The notes beneath the pieces are model-generated. The model worked only from the letters and a program-made list of their open reading frames with translations. It was not told the DNA's origin and searched no databases. Positions 40,535 through 50,610 of a stretch of DNA of 64,000 bases are shown piece after piece. Source of the DNA: Meghimatium bilineatum (lineage: Eukaryota; Mollusca; Gastropoda; Stylommatophora; Philomycidae). A program made the translations under genes and the position numbers. Position 1 is the first letter of the stretch, and the number at the start of each line of letters is the position of its first letter. The DNA is taken from NCBI GenBank assembly GCA_034231615.1, contig CM067298.1, positions 5,945,799 to 6,009,798 of the forward strand, given 5' to 3'.

Positions 40535-41056
40535 CTCCTTCGCAAGCGAAGATAAGCATGACATGAAAGTAAATGCGATGGGGGAAAAAAATAATTAATT
40601 AATAATTATTAAAATTGGTAATTAACTAATTTGGTTTGTGAGGTCGTAGATGCCCGATGAGTCCGATTCGTGCACGAAAAGTTCTATTGCACAGTGCATG
40701 CAGGAGTGCTGAAAGTTCGGGGTAGGAGAATTTTCGGATTTGTCCTTCCGCTTTTTGCACTTGTGGATTGCCCGCAGTGTTCTTTCTTTTTTAATTTTCG
40801 TGATGCCAGCAGTGATCTGTGTGTGCCAGGCTGAGCGATCAAGTGATGTAGTCTCCCAGGAGCTAGGATCGATGCTGCAGTGCTTGAGAGAGCTTTTTAG
40901 GTGATTCTTGAAGCGCTTTTTCTGCCCTCCACTTGAACGTTTACTTTTGCACAGCTCCTCATAGAATATTCTCTTTGGACGCCTTACAGAAAAAGCAATG
41001 AATAGACAATAAATAGACAGACAAGATTTTGTGCACGAAGTTCTCCTTTCTTCCAT
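40533..41056 (-). pseudogene. C2H2-LINE C-terminus with frameshifted finger
   Basis: The minus frame 40622-41056 contains KRSSGGQKKRFKNHLKSSLK, SIDPSSWETTSLDRSAWHTQ and SCMHCAIEL, the usual end of this LINE family. Shifting the frame by one base after AIE gives FRARIGLIGHLRPHK, so one indel separates the two halves of the terminal finger. The 3' UTR contains a perfect CTTCGC-AA-GCGAAG hairpin before the (CAT)n tail. Upstream domains are missing. Confidence 0.88.
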
Positions 41057-41068
41057 GTCATATTCAGC

Positions 41069-41320
41069 ATGTCCTCAATATCTCATGTCCATCGACATTT
41101 CCGAACATCGCTTTATCACTATGCTAGAATCTGCCCGTCCAAAATTAATATTTCTAGTCATTTTTTTTTTCATTCATTATCTGCGCAAAGTGTAAATTGC
41201 GGAAATAATTATTCGGAAGTAGGCCTACATTGTATCTTAAGCTCTTTTCAGACGCCTACATTAGATCGTCTCTATGTCCAGGACATTCTTAGGACTTAGA
41301 TACAGCATTTAAAAATTGTA
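41069..41320. other. No clear gene
   Basis: The plus frame 41069-41299 is not recognised; a minus-strand stretch near 41040-41100 may be a further scrap of the C2H2 LINE. Confidence 0.35.
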
Positions 41321-41321
41321 T

Positions 41322-41735
41322 GTGTTCATTCCCAAACTCCCACTGGATATGTCTTGTAGCAGAACAATGGTCCTACTAGATTTCCAGTAGAGTAAAAAAA
41401 AAGTAAAGTAACCCATAGCATTTATTAATGCCGTAGGGGTGTGAGATGTTAGCGATCTCACATTTCACAGGCTCTGCAAATGAGGGCGGTAGCCATCTCC
41501 TCTCCCTCGCAGTCTATACTTCCCGAATTAATCCGGTACCCATTTAAGGCTGGGTCGACCTGGGATCCGTTGCGATCTGAAAACATTTCCGCCTCAACTG
41601 GGGAATGAACCCAGGACCACTCATATGCGTAGCCAGTGCTAGTGGAGATTCAAGTAGAGTGTAGTCAGGGGAACCGAATTGCGTTGTATCCCCGTTTTGG
41701 CTCAACACATTCGGAGTTGTAAAGCGGATGTTCAT
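41322..41735 (-). mobile_element. D element, copy 3, split by SINE-3
   Basis: Two D segments, 41322-41392 and 41648-41735, match the 5' and 3' parts of the D family and would be contiguous without the SINE-3 insertion. Confidence 0.82.
41393..41645 (-). mobile_element. SINE-3 nested in D element
   Basis: About 250 bp flanked by agtagagt at 41385-41392 and at about 41652. On the minus strand a B-box-like 'cctgggttcattccccagtt' lies near the 5' end and the body ends 'gcattaataaatgctatggg' + 'ttactttactttttttt'. No other copy is in the window. The 5' tRNA-like part is incomplete. Confidence 0.82.
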
Positions 41736-41882
41736 ATATTACGGAAATCGACATCTGAAGTTAATGAAAGACTGACCATGGCCGTGGAATCAACATCTGA
41801 TTTGACTAAAAAAATGACCATGACCCCAATGATTAGATTAATCACAATTTGGAACGGTAGAGTCACCACCAGTGTACTTAGA

Positions 41883-42080
41883 TCATCATCATCAGGTGCG
41901 ACGCCGGCTGCCGTAGGCGAGCATGACTCTCCACATCTTCAGCCTTATGTATCAAGATTGGTATTTTCCTGCCGTGCCAGGTTGTCAAACTTATATTTTC
42001 TCACGTTGTCGCCCTCTGTCTCTGTTGCCTTCAATCTTGCCTGTTTGTGACTATGTTCCCCAAGCCTCCCTGCCTCATGA
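41883..42080 (-). pseudogene. RTE-G LINE 3' relic
   Basis: The reverse complement reads GRLGEHSHKQARLKATETEG, DNVRKYKFDNLARQEN and a 3' end 'cacctgatgatgatgatc', matching 7440-7640. Confidence 0.78.
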
Positions 42081-42119
42081 AGTGAACAAAAAAATGATAT
42101 AGTAACTTATATACGTCTT

Positions 42120-42554
42120 GGGTTTTGTCAATATTTGTGTATGGCTGTGAGACCTACACTCAAACTACGGACTTAAGAGAGATGAATCTAGGCATTTGAA
42201 AACAAAAGTTATAGACATGTGTTGGGTATCTGCTACCTAGAACATAAGACCAATGTGTCTGTGCATCAACAAGAACCACTGTTAACATCCGTGAACGTCC
42301 CGCAACCTCCGTTAGTACGGGCACGTGATGAGATATTCCTTGATGGCAAAATATGTTCTTGCAACATATATGCGGTGGAGGGTGGAAGAAGATGAGGTGA
42401 TAGAAGAAGACATGCTGGATAACATCAAGGACTAGGCAGGGTGTGAAGTTTCCAAACTCATCAGGATGGTAGTGGATAGTAATGAGTGGAGATCTGCATT
42501 ATGTCTCAATATGACACCCCCACGGCTCTGTCGGGCTCTGGGTTTCGTTATTAC

Positions 42555-42585
<31 letters not shown>
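42120..42585 (+). pseudogene. RTE LINE C-terminal relic with (ATT)n tail
   Basis: Broken frames: FVNICVWL, FENKSYRHVLGIC, RYSLMAKYVLATYMRWRVEE, EEDMLDNIKD, AGCEVSKLIRMVVDSNEWRS and LNMTPPRLCRALGFVITI, then (ATT)n at 42548-42582. The last 60 codons have a single stop. Confidence 0.82.
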
Positions 42586-42589
<4 letters not shown>

Positions 42590-42590
<1 letters not shown>

Positions 42591-43130
42591 TAAGACTTGT
42601 CTGTGCCTCAATAATTTTTAAACATTTTTCACACTATCTCTCTAACTAACCTATTAAATATATTTGTATACTCCTTTACTGGACACAGTTCAATTGCAAT
42701 GCATAGGACTAGATGTGATGATAATGTACTCAAAGAGAGATTCGGGTTTCATTTGTATGTAGCTTCAATATAACTTTTTTTTCTGTCTTCCCCTGAGCTC
42801 CTGTATGCCTCCACCATAACAATTATTTCTGTCTCCTCCTGAACTCTTTCCTTACAAATAATCTTTTCTTTCTGTCTCCTGAATCTCTTCCCAGAGATGT
42901 TTGATGTTATCGCAATGACGGTCACAGCGATATTTACTCGTAATGTGTATAAAATAAATATAACTGATTCTTTCTGGACAGCTTTCTTTCTTGAATTGGC
43001 CTCACACAGAACTTCCTCGTTGTTTTGTATTAGTTGCCCACTGGTCACACAAACATTGCCGTGTAAACCAAATACCAGTGGATTCCAATGTTCTACTTGA
43101 ATGATTAAACATGCCCATGGTGTTAAGAAT
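42590..43130. other. No gene seen
   Basis: The minus frame 42749-43048 (99 codons, Lys/Glu-rich) has no recognised features and overlaps a plus frame of similar length. Confidence 0.4.
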
Positions 43131-43303
43131 GATTGGTTGTAGTATTGGAGGACATATCTTACTTCCAGTCTCTACCACACAGTAGAATGATTGACTGTAG
43201 TATTGGAGGACATATCTTACTTCCAGTCTCTACCACACAGTAGAATGATTGGTTGTAGTATTGGAGGACATATCTTACTTCCAGTCTCTACCACACAGTA
43301 AGC
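43131..43303. repeat. 58-bp minisatellite (3 copies)
   Basis: Units 'tgattggttgtagtattgga' ... 'ctaccacacagtagaa' are almost identical. Confidence 0.95.
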
Positions 43304-43309
43304 CTACAA

Positions 43310-43681
43310 TTTTTCCTGAATATCTCTTTGTATATATCTAATGTCTTTTCTCTGCTTATGCTGTGTCGACGGATTGAATGACGATCGGTTTGCTGGCTAA
43401 TGAACATCTGGTCGTTTGATATGCAGTAAAACTGTGTATTCTTCTTGGTCTTCCTCTGTATCTTCCTGTTTTCATTTTCATGTTGTATGCTCTTGCCGCT
43501 GACCAATAGGGGTTCATTCTCATTTCAGTCACTTTTTTAGATATATTTGAGCACAGATGTTGTTCCATCAGTTCTTGTAAGCTCATTGTTCACATGATCT
43601 CTACTTGTTCTGCTTGTTGCGTTACTTGGACGTCTTATATTACACGTAGTAAGCTTTCTCTCTTGTTCTTTAGTTAGTTAG
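43310..43681 (-). pseudogene. RTE-L relic, C-terminal part (left of LINE-C)
   Basis: The minus strand reads KEQERKLTTCNIRRPSNATS, MEQHLCSNISKKVTEMRMNP and RAYNMKMKTGRYRGRPRR. It is the continuation of 45591-45935 across the inserted LINE-C. Confidence 0.82.
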
Positions 43682-45590
43682 TTAGTCGTCGGATCATCAT
43701 CACTGCAAACTGGACATATCCATAGTTGCTCCGATCTCTCCTTGAGTGTATCCGCCATCACACTTCTGCTGACAGTACCGGTCCTATGCTGGTTGATCAT
43801 TCTTCTGCGCCCTCCAAAATGTTCACCTCTAGCAACACCGCATTTCAATCCCTGATCTTTAATCCTAGACATTGAAAAGGAATCATCATCCACATTAGTC
43901 TCACTCTCGCGTGTTATATCTCTTAAGGAGTTCAAAACGTCAGCGCGATCCATTGCCCCATCGCCCTTTGCCACAATCGCACACGATGCCAGTTGATCCG
44001 CTCTTTCATTGCCTCGAAAGGCCACATGTCCCTGCACGAAAATAAATGTAACCGCTTTCAAGCTCGCATTTCTCAAGGCCTCAATCCACTGTTCGCGAAC
44101 GAGACCAACTTGTACCTTCTTAATCATACTCATAGTCACTCAAGATGCAGACCTGCGTTACTTTCTGTGTGCGTAGCCACTAAAATGCCTTGGTCACCGC
44201 CATAGTCTCCATGGTCATACTACTCGTAGTGACCGCAAAGGCACCACTTTCCTCCTTGATCGTTTTACCTGCGCACTGAGCTGTAAAGGCCCACGCACTG
44301 TGAACATGCCTAATTACAGATCCATCAGTGTATATAATCACATCCCCCTCTTTGGTATTCTCACTGATTAAAGCCTGCACTTCTTTCTCCACAGCTGTGG
44401 GACACCATTCTCTGCATTCCCTGCTAAGTGATATTACTACTCTCAAACAAGTTTCGAAATCTGTGGGTAGACCTATCCATTCCGCACCTGCTGCCACATC
44501 CTGTAATCTGCACACGCTTTGTATTACATCCTCAGCACGTCCCATCCACGACCTTCCTCTCTTGAGTCTGCTGCCTTTAACTTTCTGTATTTCGGAATGC
44601 AACGGGTGTTCCTTATCTGCATGTATTTGAAGGTACGCCCGTGCACGGCAATACTGTAATCTATGCTCAGCTGTTGGGCAGTCAAGTAGGTATCGAATAG
44701 CTCTTGTCGATGTGTCTTTTGTGCATCCCAGAATGATACGCATTGCTGCATTCTGGACTCTGTCCAGTCTTTCGATCTGAGTTTGGCTAAGAGTCAGAAT
44801 TGCCAGTGCATATTCCACCACAGCCACAACCAAACCCTGGTACAAAAGAAATAACAATCTTTGCTCACACTGCGCAGCAGCCATAACCTTCATTGCTGCT
44901 AAGCCTTTGCCTGCCCTTATGATAATGTGGTCAACATGTTCCCTGAAACTCAGGCTTCTGTCAAAAAACACACCCAGATATCTCATTGTGCTAGTTCTTT
45001 CTAAACTTTTCCCGGACAACGAAACTTGTGGCATGGGTGTCTATACCATGTGATTGTTCAAGGAAAACCACGTCAAATGCCTTAGACGGATTAACCACTG
45101 CTCCCGTATCTCGACACCAATTTGTCAGTCTGTCCAGCTCCTTCTGTAGTTCCACGACGCACTCTTCTCGATTTCTGCCCTGTCTATACACCAGGATATC
45201 ATCGGCATATGACATCGTTCTGCCAACACCTGTGATTTTATTGCCAGCGATATGTACTGTGTATACATTGAAAAGTACAGGAGATAGAGGCGATCCCTGT
45301 GGCAGGCCAGGGCTAATAACCGTTGGTGTAGATATCCAGTTACCACACTTAAGAACTACAACCCTGTGCATCAGGGCGGCGCCAACCCAACGCACGACAA
45401 AAGGATTAACTGCAAGATTTAACAGCTGGTGCATCAAGATATCCAAGGACACCCTATTGTACGCATCCTCAAGGTCTATTGCGACTGCACATGTCTCCAT
45501 GCGCGAATCGAACCCCTCAAAAACATCCTGCGCAAATATGGCTGCATTCTGCCATGTCTTCTTTCCTCGACGATATCCTCCTAACAATGT
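43682..45590 (-). mobile_element. LINE-C: 1.9-kb RNase H-type non-LTR element nested in RTE-L
   Basis: It is flanked by tcttgttctttagttagt at 43664-43681 and 45591-45608 (18 bp), and its (CTAA)n-like 3' tail merges with the left repeat. Minus-strand frames in order: 44991-45587, RT from the LGGYRRGKKTWQNAAIFAQD block through GLPQGSPLSPVLFNVYTVHI to the catalytic SYADDILVY; 44180-45034, RT thumb (LERTSTMRYLGVFFDRSLSF), connection and RNase H start (IIYTDGSVIRHVHSAWAF, TMETMAVTKAF); 43678-44139, RNase H end (FIFVQGHVAFRGNERADQLA) and Cys-rich terminus (SEQLWICPVCSDDD). Two frame breaks, near 45000 and 44150, inactivate it. It is truncated before RT motif 1, with no endonuclease. The conserved RNase H residues D, E, H and D are visible. 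Confidence 0.92.
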
Positions 45591-45935
45591 CTTGTTCTTT
45601 AGTTAGTGTCATTGTTAAAATATTCTTTTGTTAGTCTGACATTGAAAACATAATGTTGGGATGAATATTGAATTTATGATTTGTCTTTTGGTTTCCATCG
45701 GGATAGATATGTGTTTCAACATTGATGAAAGTTCATAATTTACGTATTTGGCTTTTTGAATTCTTGTCTCGAGATCTCTGTTCATTCTTTCATCGATTGT
45801 AAAAATGATCACGAGATATTTAAATGTATGCACTTATTTCAGTAGTTGATCATTTATCTGTATTTTGATTGTATTGGGTGTTCTGCTTATAGACATTACT
45901 TTAGTTTTTCTGTCTTGATCTTCATGTTCCTGAAT
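45591..45935 (-). pseudogene. RTE-L relic, upstream part (right of LINE-C)
   Basis: Minus frame 45615-45833: FKYLVIIFTIDERMNRDLET, RIQKAKYVNYELSSMLKHIS, RQIINSIFIPTLCFQCQT. The next RTE residues (LTKEQE) straddle the LINE-C target site. Confidence 0.85.
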
Positions 45936-46670
45936 TCGTTAGGTCCTATGTCTAATACACATGCATCGAACATTTAACTGGAGATGTTTCAAATGTATCT
46001 TAGGTAAACAATTTTCTTAAGGCACAATTTCTATATATCTCAATGTTCTGTAGAAACACATATACCCTGACACGTATACTCAAATGCGTCACAGTAAAAC
46101 ATATCTACACTTCACCACCCCACCCCCCCCCCCCCACCCCTATACTAATACGTTTCAATAACTCGGAGCGTGTGCAAATGTTTACTAATGTCCTCTACAC
46201 CTAATAGATTTGTCGTGATATCCTACCCTGCTTTTAGAATTCTGATGCGCACTATTAAAATATTTTTGGTAAGGCTTTCTTGCACTTATAGGCACAGTGT
46301 TACCTTTGTATCGTAGTTACTGCTTCCGATATTTCTGTACCAATTTCCTGACATCAGGTGAACCAAGAAGTGAAAGCGAATAACGTGAAAAGATTTAGAA
46401 ACGTTCTAACGGATCACACATTAATATTTTTTAAATTTATATAATTTCTAGAACTGTCAAATGGTTGCTGTGTATATAACTTTGCAATAATTTAATATCA
46501 TAAATGAAATAACCTTTAAATGGTATTTAAATAAACGATAGATATTCATTTTCTTTTAAATGTGACAGGTTCTTGTTTGTATATCCAAACAAAATTACCA
46601 AACGCTTGCTGCTGAACACAACACGGGAATTCTTACTAACTTTAAATTATTAAATGCATCTGTTCATCAT
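45936..46670. other. No gene; poly-C tract at 46118-46138
   Basis: AT-rich spacer with one C-rich run. Confidence 0.45.
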
Positions 46671-46671
46671 C

Positions 46672-47112
46672 ATCAGGTGACATATTCTTCCCAGAACGTA
46701 GTCTTCTCTATGGATCTATGGAATTCTCCGCGGACTTGAGCAAGCTGTCCCGCCTATTTTAGTGACATGTGTACTTGGACAATGTCTTTTGTCCAACGAC
46801 GTCTTGGGCGGCCTTTGCCCCGGTTGCCATCTATCAATCCCTCCAATAACACTTTCTCCTTGCCGTCGTGTCTCTTAATGTGACCGAAAAAAATAGCTTT
46901 TTCCTTAATAAGGTGTTCAGAAGGCAGCCTTCCTGGATGTTAATTGTTCTTAACATCTCCAGGTTTGTTTTTCTTGCTGTCCATGGTATTCTCAGAACTC
47001 TTCTATAGCACTTTAATTCAAAAGATGTTATTCTCTTGGCCACTGTTTTATTTAGTGTCCATGCTTCACATCCATATATACCACAGAAAACACACATATT
47101 TGTAGTAAACAT
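46672..47112 (-). pseudogene. RTE-G LINE C-terminal relic, best-preserved copy
   Basis: The minus frame 46834-47112 is open for 92 codons: YGCEAWTLNKTVAKRITSFE, KCYRRVLRIPWTARKTNLEM, TINIQEGCLLNTLLRKK. A frameshift follows, then RRPKTSLDKRH-like sequence and the terminal 'tatgtcacctgatgatgatg'. It pairs with 30170-30625. Confidence 0.87.
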
Positions 47113-47138
47113 AACTTGGTTCTTATATTAGTACCCTG

Positions 47139-47432
47139 CCATAGGAAAAATCAGTGTTGTCAGTTTTCTCCTCCCCAGTGCTGCACAGTACATCTCTGGC
47201 TCCCTCCCAACCACATATGGTGCATACATATTTAAAAATATTCAAAGCATAAAACACATGGCAACAACAAAATAAAAGCATAAGAAGCATGCTTGTATAG
47301 ATTACTTGCCATGAAGCTTCTATAAGAAGATAACCTCAATATAACGGCAAGCCATCTACTAAGGTTTTCTGGTGCATGGGGGGGGGGTTGTCTAGTGGGC
47401 CATTGGTGAGACCCACAGACGCAACCGCATGC
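47139..47432 (-). mobile_element. F element, short form (5' half only)
   Basis: The minus strand starts at the normal F 5' end (gcatgcggttgcgtctgtgg) and stops after about 294 bp at 'ttttcctatgg', internal in the long copies. An 8-bp direct repeat, gtaccctg, lies at 47131-47138 and 47433-47440. It lacks the (CAAC)n tail. Confidence 0.8.
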
Positions 47433-47444
47433 GTACCCTGACAT

Positions 47445-47645
47445 TAAATGTCCGGTTCTGTGGCTGCGTGGTACAGAACATGTCTGTGATGGCCGGGTTC
47501 GAAATTGGTACAGGCAATTCTGCATCCGGACAATTCAGAAAGCAATGGCAAACTACTGAATCTATTTATATTGCCTTTAAAATAAATGCAACTTTAAAAA
47601 ATGCTGGATTAATGGCTAAGTCCTGAATAGGATACGCTACTATTA
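47445..47645 (+). mobile_element. SINE-4 (tRNA-derived), best copy
   Basis: A-box-like 'tgtggctgcgtggtacagaa' and B-box-like 'gccgggttcgaaattggtac' are about 30 nt apart, followed by 'ctgcatccggacaattcag', 'atggcaaactactgaat' and the end 'gtcctgaataggatacgct'. The end resembles the 3' terminus of the RTE at 26540-26560. It inserted beside the short F element. Confidence 0.83.
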
Positions 47646-47999
47646 GATGTACTTTTCTAGCATACATGGAACATGAAATTCTGTCACCGAATAGCCATGT
47701 CACAATCAACCGCCTTACTTCTGCAAATAATTCGTGTGTAACCAGATCTCATTTCTCAACTTTCTTCCTATAGGCTAATCCTCACTTTTAGGCTATGCGA
47801 TTGGCGGCGTAAGCTTGAATGTAATAGGGGTTGTTGTTATCGTCTTCACGTGTGAATGTTAGTTTAATATTCAAGAGTTGTTAAAAATTATGATTTAAGG
47901 AATAGAAATATAAAATTAGGCCTTTGCATCGAATACTGAATTTTATTGATTTCTTATTACAGTAGGAAATACAAACTTTCTGTTGTTTCTTTATTATCG
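47646..47999. other. No gene seen
   Basis: No supported features. Confidence 0.4.
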
Positions 48000-48640
48000 T
48001 AGAAAACGCCTATATTCTTTTCTTTCCTTATTCCAACAGAAAATGTAGAAATTCTTTTCTTTCCTTATTCCAACAGAAAATGTAGAAATTCTTTTCTTTT
48101 CTTTCCTTATTCCAACAGAAAATGTAGAAATTCTTTTCTTTCCTTATTCCAGATTTTTAAAAAGTCTATATTCTCTTATTTCCTTATTCCATTAGAAAAT
48201 GTCTATAGTGCCTATCTTCTTTTTTCTTTATTCCAATAGAAAATTTTGAAAGTATCTTCTTTACTTATTCAAAATGTCGAAATTTTATATCTTATTCCAT
48301 TCGAAAATGTCGAAATTCTCTTCTTTCGTTATTCCAATAGAAAATGGCGAAATTGTTCCTCTTTATTCCATTAGAAAATGTCGAAACTATCATCTTTTCC
48401 TTATTCAAATGGAAAATTTCTTTATTTTCTTCATTCCTTATTCCAATCAAATATATATATTCTCTTCTTTCCTTATTCTAATAGAAAATGCCTATATTCT
48501 CTTCTTTCCTTATTCTAATAGAAAATGCCTATATTCTCTTCTTTCCTTATTCTAATAGAAAATGCCTATATTCTCTTATTTCCTTATTTCAATAGAAACT
48601 TTCGGAATTCTCTTATGTCCTTATTCCCGTAGAATATGTT
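48000..48640. repeat. Degenerate 37-40-bp tandem array (about 16 copies)
   Basis: Units such as 'ttctcttctttccttattct' + 'aatagaaaatgcctata'. The frame 48274-48555 is produced by it. Confidence 0.9.
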
Positions 48641-49415
48641 GAAATCAATAGGTCATACTGTTAAGAGAATACGCTTCTGTTACTTTAGCTGATTGAACTT
48701 GACAGATCACCTTTTAGTGCACCTGTAAACCGTAGGCGTCGTGATTCTAAGCAGGAATGTTCACGTAATGTTATTGTTTGATATTGCCCTGTCCATATAA
48801 TTCAACAATCAGTTGGATATAACAGAATAACGAACATTCAGCTGAATAATTTTCCACGCTTTTAAGCTGTCATTTTAATGCAACTTGATAGTGATAATCG
48901 TCTGCAGACGGATAAGTCAACATAAAGATTTCAATACATTCTAATGGCAAATGAAAGTAGTCTCAGAACGATCATATTAAATGCCTGAATACAGTAATAT
49001 TTCGCACCACTGAAAGCTGTGTATACTGATCCGAACGTCTTTTCTATTCAGACTAATACAGGGACAATCACAAATTGAAGGACAAACAACTACGTCTAAA
49101 TAAATGATTGAAAAAAATCGACTGAATTTATTTCTTTGTGCCATAAATGACTGAATTAATTATTTTTGCTTTTCTAGGTAGAATCTTTGGGTGAATCAAT
49201 AGCCTGTCACCTGACATGTCACTGGAAAGAAAGCGGTATCCATAGTCTGGATTATTACCGAACATGAAGGCGACATTTAAAAAAATGTACCACTCGTTTA
49301 AATAGCTTACGAAGGGTGTTTCTACTAGTGAAGTATTTATCCTCTTCGCTACTGAACGAATCATTATCTTAATTCAAGTTTTCTGTTCAACTGATTAGCT
49401 ATTTATTTTGTATTT
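48641..49415. other. No gene seen
   Basis: The minus frame 49128-49364 (78 codons) has no recognised motif. Confidence 0.4.
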
Positions 49416-49419
49416 AATC

Positions 49420-49690
49420 TTCTTCTGCGATCAGTTTTCTATGCTCATAAGTCTAAACAGGAAAGTGGGTCGCCTCCATGAATTTAGCCGTCAGCATACG
49501 GTCCTCACGGTTGCCCTGCAGCTTGACATTCAGGTCTATCTCTTGGAACCACATTTTAGTTCTCGCATCATCGAAAAGTGGGCATGTCTGAAGAATGTAT
49601 TCTGGAGTCTGGGAATCTTTTTGACATGGGCATCGATCAGAGACATAGGCCCTACATTGAGATCATACATTGAAGAGAAGGGGGAAAAGG
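49420..49690 (-). pseudogene. LINE-A-like C-terminal relic
   Basis: The minus strand reads CPCQKDSQTPEYILQTCPLF, DDARTKMWFQEIDLNVKLQG and NREDRMLTAKFMEATHFPV stop, then a GAAGAAGAT tail. This is the Cys/His terminus (compare CTCGQAAQSAKHILQEC in LINE-A), from another LINE-A-related family. Confidence 0.8.
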
Positions 49691-49744
49691 CACACGCAGA
49701 CGACAAATAATGAAAAAAACTATCTGGGACAGATTGAGAAGCTG

Positions 49745-49890
49745 ACATAAAAACCATAAAACAAGTCTATGTATGTCATATTCGTCCAACTCTGGAATAT
49801 GAATTGAGCACATATGCAACAGCAGAAAATAAAAATCTTCACAAGCTGGACAAAATTCAGGTTCTTATTCTAATATATGCTGCTTGTTGT
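49745..49890 (+). pseudogene. LINE-A-like RT thumb relic
   Basis: Reads KTIKQVYVCHIRPTLEYELS, TYATAENKNLHKLDKIQVLI, matching SKVYQQGIRPHLEYGSAAWC ... LDKVQNQAL in LINE-A. Confidence 0.75.
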
Positions 49891-49907
49891 TATTATGAAT
49901 AACAAAA

Positions 49908-50610
49908 ATATGAATCATTACATTTCTCTCATATTGTGGAGTATTGGTATATGGTTTTATTTCTACATTTCTCTCATATTGTGGAGTGGAGTATTGGTAT
50001 ATGGTTTTATTGCAACATTTCTCTCATATTGTGGAGTGGAGTATTGGTATATGGTTTTATTGCTACATTTCTCCCATATTGTGGAGTGGAGTATTGGTAT
50101 ATGATTCTATTGCTACATTTCTCTCATATTGTGGAGTGGAGTATTGGTATATGGTTTTATTGCCACATTTCTCTCATATTGTGGAGTGGAGTATTGGTAT
50201 ATGATTTTATTGCTACATTTCTCTCATATTGTGGAGTGGAGTATTGGTATATAGTTTTATTGCTACATTTCTCTCATATTGTGGAGTGAAGTATTGGTAT
50301 ATAGTTTTATTGCTACATTTCTCTCATATTGTGGAGTATGGAATATAGTTTTATTGCTACATATCTCTCATATCATATTGTGAAGTGGAGTATTGGTATA
50401 TGGTTTTATTGCAACATTTATCTCATATTGTGGAGGGGAGTATTGGTATATGGTTTTATTGCTAGATTTCTCTCATATTGTGGAGTGGAGTATTGGTATA
50501 TGATTTTATTGCAACATTTCTCTCATATTGTGGACTGGAGTATTGGAATATAGTTTTATTGCTACATTTCTCTCATATTGTGGAGTGAAGTATTGGTATG
50601 TGTTTTTTTG
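49908..50610. repeat. 50-bp satellite, left block (about 14 copies)
   Basis: Unit: tacatttctctcatattgtg + gagtggagtattggtatatg + gttttattgc. Because the unit is not a multiple of three but lacks stops in several phases, long overlapping frames (e.g. 49936-50289) appear. They are not genes. Confidence 0.95.

Noticed and set aside
45028..45606. 192-codon plus-strand ORF
   Set aside because: Antisense shadow of the LINE-C reverse transcriptase, which has the catalytic motifs on the minus strand.
49128..49364. 78-codon minus-strand ORF
   Set aside because: No recognisable motif, no splice context and no related copy.
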